A stretch of 43,574 nt of DNA, from NCBI RefSeq assembly GCF_026224925.1, contig NZ_JAMFRV010000107.1, positions 1 to 43,574 of the forward strand, in the 5' to 3' direction. The notes under the pieces were generated by a model. The model was not told where the DNA came from. It saw only the letters and a program-made list of their open reading frames with translations, and made no database searches. Shown one piece after another: positions 1-8,496 of this stretch. A program made the translations under genes and the position numbers. Numbering within the stretch: the stretch's first letter is position 1; each line of letters opens with the position of its first letter. This stretch comes from Pseudomonas sp. Lineage in GTDB: Bacteria > Pseudomonadota > Gammaproteobacteria > Pseudomonadales > Pseudomonadaceae.

Positions 1-580
1 GATGTCCAATCGTGCCGGCCTCACCGACCATTACGTGCTGCCCCAGAATGATGTCCGGCTTCGGAAAGCGTTCCATCATCCCGTCGTCAATCATCGCCTT
101 TGCTCCCCTGCCGATCTCTTCGCCGGGCTGAAAGACCAGCATCAAAGTACCGCTCCATAAGTCACGATGATCCGCCATCAGCTGTGCGGTGCCCATCAAC
201 CACGTCACATGCAGATCGTGGCCACACATATGTGCCACATCCACGGTCTCTCCGTCGGCGGTTTGTCCCTTCTTCTGACTGGCATAAGGCAGGCCGGTCT
301 TTTCCGCCATTGGCAAGGCGTCCATGTCGGCGCGCAGCATGACCGTTGGACCGTCACCGTTTTTCAATAGGCCGACGACGCCAGTTACGCCAATCTGTTC
401 GTGGACTTCATACCCGAGCTTCTTGATATAGGCGGTCGCGATAGCCGCTGTGCGTGTTTCCTGCATTGAAAGCTCAGGATTGGCATGGAGATCCTTGTAA
501 ATGACCTCCAAGGCAGGCAGCACCTTGCGGATATCACCGGACATTTTTGACATTCTTTGATTACGAGCCAAGGTATCCAT
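1..580 (-). CDS. M20-family amidohydrolase/aminoacylase, 5' part only (gene runs off the left edge)
   Basis: This reading frame is absent from the ORF track because it has no stop inside the window. I translated it by hand from the ATG at 580 and it stays open for 193 codons to base 1. The start is supported by GGAGGGG just upstream. The protein shows the M20D amidohydrolase hallmarks in order: RADMDALP, the metal-binding HMCGHDLH and the catalytic/metal-binding QPGEE. Members of this family (hippurate hydrolase, N-acyl-amino-acid amidohydrolase, IAA-amino-acid hydrolase) are dinuclear-metal enzymes that hydrolyse N-acyl amino acids in the cytoplasm. The C-terminal half and the dimerisation domain lie outside the window, so the substrate cannot be judged. 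The TRIC-family gene lies 112 bp upstream on the same strand and may be cotranscribed. Confidence 0.9.
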   Translation of the reverse strand, partial: MDTLARNQRMSKMSGDIRKVLPALEVIYKDLHANPELSMQETRTAAIATAYIKKLGYEVHEQIGVTGVVGLLKNGDGPTVMLRADMDALPMAEKTGLPYASQKKGQTADGETVDVAHMCGHDLHVTWLMGTAQLMADHRDLWSGTLMLVFQPGEEIGRGAKAMIDDGMMERFPKPDIILGQHVMVGEAGTIGH

Positions 581-692
581 TTACCCCTCCAATTCAAGGC
601 AATAGTTATAAATCGGTCGATATCTGTATCTGGGACTACACATCACTCTGCGACGTTCCAAACGATATTTTCATATGGGCGTAGGGCAGTGC

Positions 693-1310
693 TCACGAAC
701 TCTTTTTGATCGCGGGCAGGTTCCATTGATATTTCAATGACAGCATTCGTATCAGGGTACATAGCGCAATCGCAGCCCAGGGACTAAACCGATGATCAAT
801 CCAGTGCAGATCGCCGAGGACCTGGATTGTCGCCCCCAGCAGCGCTGCCGATGCATAGATTTCCTTGGTCAACACCACGGGAACCCGACCGAGTAGCACG
901 TCCCTGATAATGCCGCCGCCTACCGCCGTAATGACCCCTAGCAGGAGGGACAATTCGACATCTGGTACATGTGTGTAGACTTTGTGGGCACCGAACGCAG
1001 CAAAAAAACCCAATCCGACTGCATCGAAGAACAGCGTCGGCTGAGCCAGCCGAAGCAATAAATGCTGAAAAAAAGCAGCCAAAGCGACCGCCAAGGCAAT
1101 AACGACAAGATACTCGATGTTAATGAGGCCGGCGGGGGGGAGCGCACCAATGCATAGATCGCGAATCACACCGCCGCCACAGGCGGTCACAAAGGCGACG
1201 ACAAAAACGCCGAATATATCCAGCTGGCGATCAATCGCAGCCAAAGCGCCGCTCACGGCGAAGACAAACGTTCCCATCAGGTCAATGGCAGGAAATACCT
1301 CGAATCCCAT
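693..1310 (-). CDS. TRIC/UPF0126-family membrane protein (YicG/YadS type)
   Basis: The 205-residue product is almost entirely hydrophobic, with about seven predicted membrane segments. It is an internal duplication: each half carries the family signature GGGxIRD (CGGGVIRD near residue 45 and VGGGIIRD near 130). That is the bacterial UPF0126 family, related to animal trimeric intracellular cation channels. Some bacterial members have been proposed to move cations or small amino acids such as glycine, and the role here is not known. The length is normal for the family. The ATG at 1310 follows CAGGAAACAAAA. The 5' leader holds an 11-codon mini-ORF and a hairpin, listed separately, which may regulate this gene. 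The M20 amidohydrolase lies downstream on the same strand. Confidence 0.88.
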   Translation of the reverse strand: MGFEVFPAIDLMGTFVFAVSGALAAIDRQLDIFGVFVVAFVTACGGGVIRDLCIGALPPAGLINIEYLVVIALAVALAAFFQHLLLRLAQPTLFFDAVGLGFFAAFGAHKVYTHVPDVELSLLLGVITAVGGGIIRDVLLGRVPVVLTKEIYASAALLGATIQVLGDLHWIDHRFSPWAAIALCTLIRMLSLKYQWNLPAIKKSS

Positions 1311-1362
1311 TTTTGTTTCCTGAATGCAGTGGCCTTGCGGCGCAAAAAACTGTATGAGTTAT

Positions 1363-1391
1363 AGCGCAAAGAATAGTGCCATTCTGGCGCT
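1363..1391 (-). promoter_or_regulatory. Hairpin in the leader of the TRIC-family gene
   Basis: Read on the minus strand, AGCGC-C-AGAAT-GGCACT-ATTCT-TT-GCGCT folds into two 5-bp helices separated by a small internal loop, with a 6-nt apical loop. It begins directly after the stop codon of the mini-ORF and ends about 50 nt before the TRIC start codon. A T6 run follows about 13 nt after the stem. That is too far for a textbook terminator, but it is compatible with an attenuator or a translational switch. The structure is visible in the sequence; the function is inference. Confidence 0.4.
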
Positions 1392-1427
1392 TCAGTGATG
1401 GCCGAGATTTTTGAGTTGCGCCGTCAT
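1392..1427 (-). CDS. Possible 11-residue leader peptide upstream of the TRIC-family gene
   Basis: A perfect AGGAGG (1434-1439) is followed 6 nt later by ATG and eleven codons, MTAQLKNLGHH, then TGA. This is a better ribosome-binding site than most full-length genes in the window have. The stop codon abuts the hairpin at 1363-1391. The arrangement of strong site, tiny ORF, hairpin and gene is what leader-peptide regulation looks like. The peptide ends in His-His, but there is no long run of one amino acid. It could also be a stand-alone small protein, a remnant of a lost gene, or chance. I recognise no homologue. Confidence 0.35.
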   Translation of the reverse strand: MTAQLKNLGHH

Positions 1428-1637
1428 GCTTAGCCTCCTATCACGTGAGAACAAGCAGAGCCGAAAAGCCAGGCTCTACTGGGTTACTCAGTCAGGTAGA
1501 CAATACCTCCAGAGTTTCAATGGATGAAATCTGTGATTGATATACGTCACATAACAAGATCGAATACCTTTGAGGGATTGTCGGCGCAGGGCTCAAGTCT
1601 GATGGGATGCGGAGGGGGCTCTAGCGAAGACTGGGTC
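1428..1637. other. Non-coding stretch between the mini-ORF and the LysR gene
   Basis: No convincing gene is present. The ORF at 1524-1769 on the plus strand overlaps the LysR gene and has no ribosome-binding site. There is a 6-bp inverted repeat, AGAGCC/GGCTCT at 1457-1477, with a 9-nt spacer. It may sit in the 3' end of the lysR transcript or the promoter region of the mini-ORF. No T-run follows, so I do not call it a terminator. Confidence 0.4.
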
Positions 1638-2564
1638 TCATACAGTGTCGAACAGAACAGGTGTTGCAGCCTGTTGAATAAAATCACGCATCCAGATCAC
1701 TGCTGGATCAAAATGGCTACGTGGATGCCAAGCCAATTGCAGGGTAAAGCAAGGCGCCGCAAAAGGTAGCTCGTAGAGCTCTAAATCACCGCCCAATTGA
1801 ATGAAATGTCCGGCTGGCAATGTGCACACGTAGTCACTATTGCGCAGCAGATGGGGGATCAGCGCCAGTTGCGGCAAAGTCATGACCACCCTACGTCGGC
1901 GCGCCTGACTGGCCAGATATTCGTCCATGTAGCCGATTGGGGTGCCTAAGGCGCCAGACATCGTTAAGTGTTCAAGATTGCAATAGGTGTCCAAATCCAA
2001 AGCAGCGGTACCGCGCGGATGGCCTTGGCGTTGAGCCATGAGAAATCCTCCCTCGTAAAGCGTGCGGGCCTTCATGCTAGCAGGTATCAACCGATCTAAA
2101 TCAATGAGCATATCGACTTCGCCGCGTTCAAGCTGAGTCGCGATATGGTCTGGTCGTGGTCGTTGGATATCTATTCGTAGCCTGTGCGGGCCGAGCGTTT
2201 GTAGAAGCGCCACCAGCTTCATGCCAACTGCGAGCATTGCATCCTCACCCATGGCGATACTGAACTCTCGGGTGTCTTTGTAGGGGTCGAAGGTAGGCTG
2301 AAAATTGATGACTTTTTCCAGGCCGTTAAGTGCTGCGCTTAACGGCAGAGCTAACGTCAATGCCAAGGCGCTAGGGGTCATGCCTCGACCGTTTTCAGCG
2401 GCTAAAAGTAAGGGGTCGCCAAACACCGTTCGCAGTCGCCCCAGTTGTGCAGACATCGCCGGCTGGCTGATATTCAGGCGCTGTGCGGCGCGGGTTACGT
2501 TGCGTTCCTGGAGCAAAATTTCCAAGGAGACAAGGAGGTTCAAATCGATCTGAGACAAGTCCAT
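1638..2564 (-). CDS. LysR-family transcriptional regulator (NodD/NahR-like)
   Basis: The 308-residue protein has the LysR winged helix-turn-helix at residues about 6-64 (DLNLLVSLEILLQERNVTRAAQRL, then SQPAMSAQLGRLR, with FGDPLL). A periplasmic-binding-protein-like effector domain fills the rest. The N-terminal wording and the GRGMTPSA segment place it near NodD/NahR/LinR-type regulators, which often sense aromatic or plant-derived effectors. It is transcribed away from the secreted-protein/porin/dehydrogenase block. LysR regulators commonly control a divergent neighbour, so regulation of the 2977-8496 block is a reasonable but unproven inference. The first 400 bases upstream are AT-richer than the genes. 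Length and start are normal for the family. Confidence 0.92.
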   Translation of the reverse strand: MDLSQIDLNLLVSLEILLQERNVTRAAQRLNISQPAMSAQLGRLRTVFGDPLLLAAENGRGMTPSALALTLALPLSAALNGLEKVINFQPTFDPYKDTREFSIAMGEDAMLAVGMKLVALLQTLGPHRLRIDIQRPRPDHIATQLERGEVDMLIDLDRLIPASMKARTLYEGGFLMAQRQGHPRGTAALDLDTYCNLEHLTMSGALGTPIGYMDEYLASQARRRRVVMTLPQLALIPHLLRNSDYVCTLPAGHFIQLGGDLELYELPFAAPCFTLQLAWHPRSHFDPAVIWMRDFIQQAATPVLFDTV

Positions 2565-2976
2565 TCAGAGTCCTACGCGTATCAGAGAATCAACTACCAG
2601 CGAGCGGCTTTAGGCTGGTTACGAATGAGTCTATTTAACCAGATTATATGACCTATATTTGTTATTTATTTGATCTATCGTTAGCGGTGCATTATTTTGC
2701 CTGCATCCTTTAGCTCGCAACTCAAAAAATGGCTGAGGCGGTGATCAGCGGTTGTACCGCACGTCGAGGCTATATACGCGGGGCGCTTGGTAAGCACCGC
2801 TGCGACCATCGTCGTGCCGGGCTTATTGTATTGTCGCCAGACCGAGGGATGAATAATCTCCGGAGCTTCTATTGTTCTTCCGTTTTGTTTAACCCGGAAG
2901 GGAAGCATTTTTGCAAAGACCCTCTACACTACTCTCTACAGACAAGAACGCGTTCAATACCTTGAGGAGTACCGAC
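2565..2976. other. 412-bp divergent control region
   Basis: This stretch lies between the LysR gene (minus) and the small secreted protein (plus) and holds no convincing gene; the listed ORFs lack ribosome-binding sites. Visible dyads are GCGGT-TGT-ACCGC at 2748-2760 and CTCCGGAG at 2858-2865, the latter inside an imperfect longer dyad AATA..CTCC/GGAG..TATT about 110 bp before the plus-strand start codon. Either could be a regulator site. I could not identify a convincing -35/-10 pair. Confidence 0.35.
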
Positions 2977-3246
2977 ATGAAGAAGAACCTACTGATAACC
3001 AGTGGATTGTTCGTAGTTGCCGCTTCATTCAACCTGCAGGCGACTGCCGCTGAGGATTTGTGCGCCGCAAACCTGCAAAGCCTGCAGGACCAAAAGGTTA
3101 GCACCGCCGAGAGCTACCCGCAGGTCAAGACGCTGGTAGAGGAAACAATCACGAACGCAAAAGCTGCTCAGGCCCAAGGAGATAACAAAAAATGTATAAG
3201 CATTACCAGGAAGGCGCTGATCAAGCTAAGAACCTATAATAATTAA
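2977..3246 (+). CDS. Small secreted protein of unknown function
   Basis: The ORF track begins at 2911, but the ATG at 2977 has GAGGAG 7 nt upstream and opens directly onto a signal peptide (MKKNLLITSGLFVVAASF..., likely cut after QATA), so I use that start (89 residues). The mature part is about 65 residues, probably helical and charged. It has two cysteines (DLCAAN and KKCISI) that could form a disulphide in the periplasm. I do not recognise the family. It lies upstream of the porin and dehydrogenase genes and could be a periplasmic accessory to them. A 10-bp inverted repeat follows the gene, so it may be transcribed alone. Confidence 0.7.
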   Translation: MKKNLLITSGLFVVAASFNLQATAAEDLCAANLQSLQDQKVSTAESYPQVKTLVEETITNAKAAQAQGDNKKCISITRKALIKLRTYNN

Positions 3247-3308
3247 CACCGTACACGTTTTTCAATTTTTACTGGCGGGCATGCTGTATCGCACAGCAAG
3301 CTCTTTAT

Positions 3309-3334
3309 GCCTATGAGGTCATTGCCTCATAGGC
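3309..3334 (+). terminator. Perfect 10-bp inverted repeat after the small secreted-protein gene
   Basis: GCCTATGAGG-TCATTG-CCTCATAGGC is a perfect 10-bp stem with a 6-nt loop, located 63 bp after the stop codon at 3246. There is no T-run behind it, so it is either a factor-independent-like but weak terminator, a processing or stability hairpin, or a protein-binding palindrome in front of the porin gene (start 3536). The remaining 200 bp up to the porin show nothing else that I can name. Confidence 0.4.
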
Positions 3335-3535
3335 TAGCTGTCTCCTGAGATATCCTCCCCTTGGGATTACGATCGTACGTTATATCTGGTGGTGATGGCT
3401 AAAGGCTTTTAGGTCGATATCAATTTAGATGGCACGCTACGTAAAAATGGTGAAAAAATTCTAGTCCGCATTATTTAAAGTGGTATTGCCGCGTTTCGCG
3501 TCTACTCTTTAATCACCCAGCACCGGGAAACGACG

Positions 3536-4882
3536 ATGAGCACTAAAAATAAAATAGTATTAAGCGGATGCTTTTTGCTAGGGTGGGTCAGTTGTGCCGC
3601 CCATGCCGATGAAGAGATGTTTTCTTCTACTTCCCGATGGATGACCGGCGACTGGGGAGGGCTGCGCACAGAACTGCTCGATAAAGGTTACGACGTCCAA
3701 CTCAGTTACCAGTCAGAGAGCGCCGCCAACCTCAGTGGCGGTTATGATCACGATCACACGGCACGTTATACCGATCAGTTCAATATTGGCGGAGCCCTCG
3801 ATCTAGAAAAAATTATGGGCTTACATGCTGCGAATCTGCAACTGCAGATTACTGAGCGCAGTGGTCGAGACCTGACCAATGATCGGCTGGCGGACCCTCG
3901 TACCGGTACTATTGGTTCATCCGTACAAGAAAACTACGGGCGCGGCCAAACCTGGCGGCTCACCGTTCTGGCCTATCAGCAGAAGTTCTTCGATGACGTG
4001 CTCGACATCAAAGTGGGTCGGTTGCCAATAGGCAGCGATTTTGACTCGACCGGCTGCGTATTCCAAAACAACTCGATGTGTGGCGGGCTGGTCGGTCACG
4101 GGGCTACCGTGTGGTACAACTCGCCGGTTGGACAGTGGGGTGGGCGGATCAAAATCAACATAACGCCGCAGGTCTATGCCCAAGTGGGTGCGTATGAGTA
4201 CAACCCGACGCTGCTGGATAGCAACAATGGTTTCAAGTTGAACACCTCAGGTCGCCAAGGTAATACCTATGTCGGGGAACTGGGCTGGACACCTTCCCTG
4301 GGCGCCGAAGGGATGACAGGCAAGTATATGGTGGGCGGGTACTGGAACTCTGCCAACGCTAACGACGTATTGAGAGATGACAACGGTGTCGACAAGCAAC
4401 TCTCCGGTAATCCTGCCGATGTACACGACGGCCGCTTTGGTTACTACGCCTACGCACGCCAACAAGTTACAACGGTCGGCGGTGATGCCAAGCGTGGCTT
4501 AAGCCTGTTCGTGCACTACGCAGGGTACGACAAAGACACGAGCACGATCGATTGGCAGGCCCAGATGGGTGCAATTTATGCGGGTCCATTTGATGCGCGC
4601 CCTCAGGACTCGGCGGCCATTGGTATCAGTGAGCTCCACGTCAACCCGGCAGTGACAAAGAACCAGGCTTTGCACAATCAAGTCAACAACCTCGATGATT
4701 ATAACAACCCTGCCTATCAGCCAATCCAACACGCGGAATATGCAGCTGAAATTCACTACGACTTCAAAGTGACGAACTGGTTAATGCTTCGACCTAACTT
4801 GCAATACCTGGCCAATCCAGGAGGCGTCTATCAGGTTGACAATGCGTTCGTTGCAGGTTTGACCGTTAATAGTAATTTCTAA
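3536..4882 (+). CDS. OprB-family carbohydrate-selective porin
   Basis: The 448-residue protein has a signal peptide (cut near AAHA/DEEM) and the OprB features: an N-terminal TGDWGGLRTELLDKG motif, GRLPIGSDFD in the mid region, many alternating amphipathic strands, and a C-terminal Phe (LTVNSNF) recognised by the BAM assembly machinery. OprB porins are outer-membrane channels for monosaccharides and polyols. Here the gene is followed by the FAD dehydrogenase subunits in the same direction (61 bp gap). It therefore probably admits the substrate of that dehydrogenase into the periplasm. The first 20 codons and the upstream DNA are AT-rich. Length is typical. The exact sugar cannot be read from the sequence. 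Confidence 0.9.
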   Translation: MSTKNKIVLSGCFLLGWVSCAAHADEEMFSSTSRWMTGDWGGLRTELLDKGYDVQLSYQSESAANLSGGYDHDHTARYTDQFNIGGALDLEKIMGLHAANLQLQITERSGRDLTNDRLADPRTGTIGSSVQENYGRGQTWRLTVLAYQQKFFDDVLDIKVGRLPIGSDFDSTGCVFQNNSMCGGLVGHGATVWYNSPVGQWGGRIKINITPQVYAQVGAYEYNPTLLDSNNGFKLNTSGRQGNTYVGELGWTPSLGAEGMTGKYMVGGYWNSANANDVLRDDNGVDKQLSGNPADVHDGRFGYYAYARQQVTTVGGDAKRGLSLFVHYAGYDKDTSTIDWQAQMGAIYAGPFDARPQDSAAIGISELHVNPAVTKNQALHNQVNNLDDYNNPAYQPIQHAEYAAEIHYDFKVTNWLMLRPNLQYLANPGGVYQVDNAFVAGLTVNSNF

Positions 4883-4943
4883 AGGACCACGTACCAACTC
4901 AATTGGGATTACGCCTCAATAACCTGTAATAGCAGGAAAAGAC

Positions 4944-5468
4944 ATGAACATCCTAAAGAGCGCGAACGTTATGAAACCCACCCGGCGGACTTTACTCAAA
5001 AGCCTGTTGACCGCCTATACCGCTTCATTGGTCCCGTGGGCTCTGGCCGAAACAGTAGACAACGCCGACCAAGGTGCATTTGTCGCCATGTCGGCGATCA
5101 TTGCCGGGCGACAAACCCTCGACAGTGAGTTGGCGAAAAATCTTTATCAAGCCCTCATCGCTGACGATCCGACCTTCGCCAAGGGCGTCAAGGACCTGCT
5201 GACGTTAGTCAACGAGCGCAAGATCGACCCCGCACAATTGCAAAAAATGCTTGATGACGAAAAGTCGCCATTGGCACCTGTTCCGCGAAAAATCGCCACT
5301 GCCTGGTTCATGGGCGTCGTGGGCAGTGGTGAGCATGCGCGCTGCCTTGCTTACGAAAATGCCTTGAACGCCGTGATTGTCGCTGATGTGCTCAAGCCGC
5401 CGACCTATGCCTATGGTCCTTATGGCAGTTGGGCAAAAAAACCAAATGTAGAGGTGCCAAATGTCTGA
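4944..5468 (+). CDS. Small (gamma) subunit of membrane-bound FAD-dependent sugar/polyol dehydrogenase
   Basis: The 174-residue protein carries a twin-arginine-like signal (TRRTLLKSLLTAYTASLVPWALA). Its body matches the FAD-SLDH / glucose-dehydrogenase gamma-subunit family, including AWFMGVVGSG and the C-terminal PPTYAYGPYGSW. In characterised complexes this subunit escorts the folded FAD subunit through the Tat system, because the large subunit lacks its own signal; the same is true here. An alternative ATG at 4971 (MKPTRR) is possible. The first ATG has AGGAAAAG upstream and is preferred. The stop overlaps the start of the large subunit by 8 bp, indicating translational coupling. Confidence 0.88.
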   Translation: MNILKSANVMKPTRRTLLKSLLTAYTASLVPWALAETVDNADQGAFVAMSAIIAGRQTLDSELAKNLYQALIADDPTFAKGVKDLLTLVNERKIDPAQLQKMLDDEKSPLAPVPRKIATAWFMGVVGSGEHARCLAYENALNAVIVADVLKPPTYAYGPYGSWAKKPNVEVPNV

Positions 5469-7107
5469 CCAGCTATCGGCTGATGTTGTGGTTATTGGTT
5501 CGGGGATCTGCGGATCGCTGGCAGCATTGAAATTGGTGAAGCAGGGCGCATCCGTTCTGATTCTCGAAGCTGGAGGGGCGATCGACCGTGGACGTATTGT
5601 CGCGGCGTTCCGTAACTCAACACGCAAAAGCGATTGGATGTCGCCTTATACCTGCTCGGAATGGGCGCCACATCCCGTCTACAAACCTGTCGATAATGGC
5701 TACCTGATACAGGCCGGACCCTATCCATATCCGGCGGAATATATTCGAGGAGTCGGTGGCACCACGTGGCACTGGGCAGCTCAGGCCTGGCGTGTGGTGC
5801 CCGGCGATATGCGCATTCACAGTTTGTATGGGGTAGGCGTCGACTGGCCGCTGACGTACGAGGAACTCGACCCTTTCTATCAGGAAGCGGAAGAAATCTG
5901 GGGTGTCTCGGGTGCAGAAAATACCGGTTCGCCGCGCAGCAAACCGTTTCCGATGGAACCCGTCACCGAACCCTATGCCATGCGCCGCATACGTGAGCGG
6001 CTAGCGCCGACCTACGCGGTGGTGGGCAATACGACCGCACGTAACAGTCGCAGCTACGACGGACGACCAGCTTGTTGCGGCAATAACAGTTGCCAGCCAA
6101 TCTGCCCGATTGACGCGCAATACCATGGCGGCATCGCGATTCAGTCAGCGGTGGATGCTGGCGCGAAGTTGCAGATCAATGCCGTGGTTTATCGTATCGA
6201 GCATGACGACAGTGGCAAGATCGTCGCCGTCCACTATTACGACCCGGATAAAAAAACCCATCGGGTTGCCGGCAAGACGTTCATCCTCGCCGCCAATGGC
6301 ATCGAGAGTCCTAAGCTGTTGCTGATATCGGCCAGCGACAAATACCCCAACGGTCTGGCCAACAGTTCCGGCATGGTCGGCCGCCACCTGATGGACCACC
6401 CAAGTACATCGGTTACCTTCGACGCCGATGAGGAATTGTGGCTGGGCCGTGGGCCACAAAGTCCCAGCTCGATCAACACCATGCGCGATGGTGCCTTCCG
6501 CAAAGAGCACGCGCCTTACCGCCTGGACTTTACCAATATCTCCCGGGTGAATAGCGCCACTGACGCACTGATCGCCAGCGGTGTATACGGTCCGGAGTTC
6601 GAGAAGCAATTGCGCCATCGTGCGGCGTTTGAGATCAGCCTCAAGGATGTGCTCGAAGTACTGCCTAACCCCGAGAATCGCATCACCCTCAGTTCGCAAA
6701 AAGACGCCTTGGGCATTCCCAAACCTGAAGCGCACTACTCCATTGATGACTACACCCGACGGGGCGCCCAAGCGTCGCACAAGGATTTTGCGCGCATCGT
6801 CGAACTCATGGGCGGTACCAATGTGCGCTATAGCGCAGAGGGTAATTTCGCTAATAACCAGCACATCACCGGCACCATGAGCATGGGGAATGACCCAAAA
6901 ACCTCGGTGTGTGACAGCTTCGGTCGGACCCACGATCATGAAAACCTGTTCATCTGCAGCACCGGTGTGATGCCTACCGCGGCGACCATGAACTCGACAT
7001 TGACCGGCGTAGCCCTGGCGCTACGCACCGCGCATCACATAATGCCCGATCGAATCATTGCTCGCGTATCGCCCTTTGGCTCATCGATCGAACAAGTGCG
7101 AGGCTGA
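5461..7107 (+). CDS. FAD/Fe-S catalytic (alpha) subunit of membrane-bound GMC dehydrogenase
   Basis: The 548-residue GMC oxidoreductase has the FAD-binding GSGICG at residues 13-18, the GGTTWHW substrate/FAD loop near 99-105, and the active-site His and Asn near the C-terminus (NNQHITGTMSMG; PTAATMNSTLTG). A cysteine cluster CCGNNSCQPICP (Cys 205, 206, 211, 215) matches the iron-sulphur motif of the FAD-glucose dehydrogenase alpha subunit. That cluster passes electrons from FAD to the cytochrome subunit. No signal peptide is present, as expected if it is exported with the gamma subunit. It would oxidise a sugar, aldonic acid or polyol in the periplasm. Relatives include glucose, sorbitol, gluconate-2 and 2-ketogluconate dehydrogenases, which cannot be told apart here. 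Confidence 0.92.
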   Translation: MSDQLSADVVVIGSGICGSLAALKLVKQGASVLILEAGGAIDRGRIVAAFRNSTRKSDWMSPYTCSEWAPHPVYKPVDNGYLIQAGPYPYPAEYIRGVGGTTWHWAAQAWRVVPGDMRIHSLYGVGVDWPLTYEELDPFYQEAEEIWGVSGAENTGSPRSKPFPMEPVTEPYAMRRIRERLAPTYAVVGNTTARNSRSYDGRPACCGNNSCQPICPIDAQYHGGIAIQSAVDAGAKLQINAVVYRIEHDDSGKIVAVHYYDPDKKTHRVAGKTFILAANGIESPKLLLISASDKYPNGLANSSGMVGRHLMDHPSTSVTFDADEELWLGRGPQSPSSINTMRDGAFRKEHAPYRLDFTNISRVNSATDALIASGVYGPEFEKQLRHRAAFEISLKDVLEVLPNPENRITLSSQKDALGIPKPEAHYSIDDYTRRGAQASHKDFARIVELMGGTNVRYSAEGNFANNQHITGTMSMGNDPKTSVCDSFGRTHDHENLFICSTGVMPTAATMNSTLTGVALALRTAHHIMPDRIIARVSPFGSSIEQVRG

Positions 7108-7113
7108 CCTTCA

Positions 7114-8496
7114 ATGAACTGGAAAAAGTGCCTCATCGGCCAACTGGTTATCTTGGCCACCAGCATCGTAACGCTGCAAGCCAGCGCTGCGACCCCTGAC
7201 AACGAGCTGATACAGCGCGGCAAATACCTTTCCACCGCCGGCGACTGTGTGGCGTGCCACAGCGCGCCAGGTGGGAAGCCATTTGCGGGCGGGCTTGCGT
7301 TGCCGACACCGATCGGCGAGATCATTGCCACCAACATCACCCCGTCAAAAACCGCTGGCATCGGCAATTACACGCTGGAGCAATTCAGTGACGCGCTGCG
7401 TAAAGGCATTCGCGCTGATGGCGCGCATCTATACCCGGCCATGCCCTATACGTCTTATGCCAAGGTCAGCGATGACGACGTCAAGGCGATGTACGCCTAT
7501 TTCATGAACGGTGTCGCTGTCGTGGACACGGCAGCCAAGCCGACTCAATTACCCTTTCCGTTCAACATTCGCTTGTCGATGGCCGGCTGGAATCTGTTGT
7601 TCCTCGATAGCCAACCCTACAAGCCAGACCCAGCGCAAAGCCCTGAATGGAATCGAGGTGCCTACCTGACTCAAGGCTTGACGCACTGCAGCGCATGCCA
7701 TTCGCCACGCAACCTATTGATGGCCGAGGTCGGCTCGAAGGAACTGGCCGGCGGTGAAGTAGGGACCTGGCATGCGCCGAATATCACCTCTGATGCCAAC
7801 AGTGGCATTGGTGGCTGGGACACCGGTGAGTTGGTCAAATACCTGAAGACGGGCCAGAGTTTGGGTAAAGGCCAGGCAGCCGGGCCGATGGCTGAAGCGG
7901 TCGATAATAGCCTGCAGTACCTCACTGACGCTGATCTGAAAGCTATCGCGGTTTACATCAAGAGCGTTCCTGCACAGCGTGAAGCTGCGGACAGTAAACC
8001 GGTCTTTGCCTTGGGTCAGAAAACCGATGAGCTGAGCAGCCTGCGTGGTGTTGCATTGCCTGCCGATCCGAACAAGATGACCGGCGCGCAAATCTATGAT
8101 GGCTACTGTGCTTCTTGCCACCAGGCTCAGGGCCAAGGCAGTTTCGACGGTGGCTTGCCTTCTTTGTCGCACAACACGGCGGTAGGTCGCAGCAACAGCC
8201 ACAACCTGGTGATGGTCATCCTCGAAGGAATTCATCGTAAAAGCGATGGCTCAGATGTGAGGATGCCCGGTTTTGCCAAAGAATTGACTGACCCGCAGAT
8301 TGCTACGTTGGCCAGTTACCTGACCAAACACTACGGCAATCCTGGCACCCAGATCAGCGTGGACCAGGTCGTAGAGCAACGGGCTGGCGGGGCGAAATCC
8401 CATTTGGCCGCGTTGGCACAGGGGGCCATTGCGGTGGGAGTTATTGTCGTTCTCATACTGGCTTTCTGGCTGATTCGTCGTCGACGTCGTACTTGA
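7114..8496 (+). CDS. Tri-heme cytochrome c subunit (beta) of the membrane-bound dehydrogenase
   Basis: The 460-residue protein has a signal peptide (cut near QASA/ATPD) and three heme-c attachment motifs: CVACH at 45-49, CSACH at 192-196 and CASCH at 332-336. A C-terminal membrane anchor (GVIVVLILAFWLI) is followed by a run of arginines. This is the standard architecture of the electron-transfer subunit of gluconate, sorbitol, fructose and FAD-glucose dehydrogenases, which hands electrons to ubiquinone. It starts 6 bp after the alpha subunit stop, so gamma-alpha-beta form one operon and one complex on the periplasmic face of the inner membrane. Confidence 0.94.
   Translation: MNWKKCLIGQLVILATSIVTLQASAATPDNELIQRGKYLSTAGDCVACHSAPGGKPFAGGLALPTPIGEIIATNITPSKTAGIGNYTLEQFSDALRKGIRADGAHLYPAMPYTSYAKVSDDDVKAMYAYFMNGVAVVDTAAKPTQLPFPFNIRLSMAGWNLLFLDSQPYKPDPAQSPEWNRGAYLTQGLTHCSACHSPRNLLMAEVGSKELAGGEVGTWHAPNITSDANSGIGGWDTGELVKYLKTGQSLGKGQAAGPMAEAVDNSLQYLTDADLKAIAVYIKSVPAQREAADSKPVFALGQKTDELSSLRGVALPADPNKMTGAQIYDGYCASCHQAQGQGSFDGGLPSLSHNTAVGRSNSHNLVMVILEGIHRKSDGSDVRMPGFAKELTDPQIATLASYLTKHYGNPGTQISVDQVVEQRAGGAKSHLAALAQGAIAVGVIVVLILAFWLIRRRRRT

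Noticed and set aside
5205-5627. 140-residue antisense ORF over the dehydrogenase gamma/alpha junction
   Set aside because: It overlaps two well-supported genes, has no ribosome-binding site and no recognisable domain; a shadow ORF.
6145-6939. 264-residue antisense ORF in the GMC alpha subunit
   Set aside because: It lies entirely inside a gene with clear motifs; long antisense frames are common in GC-rich coding DNA.
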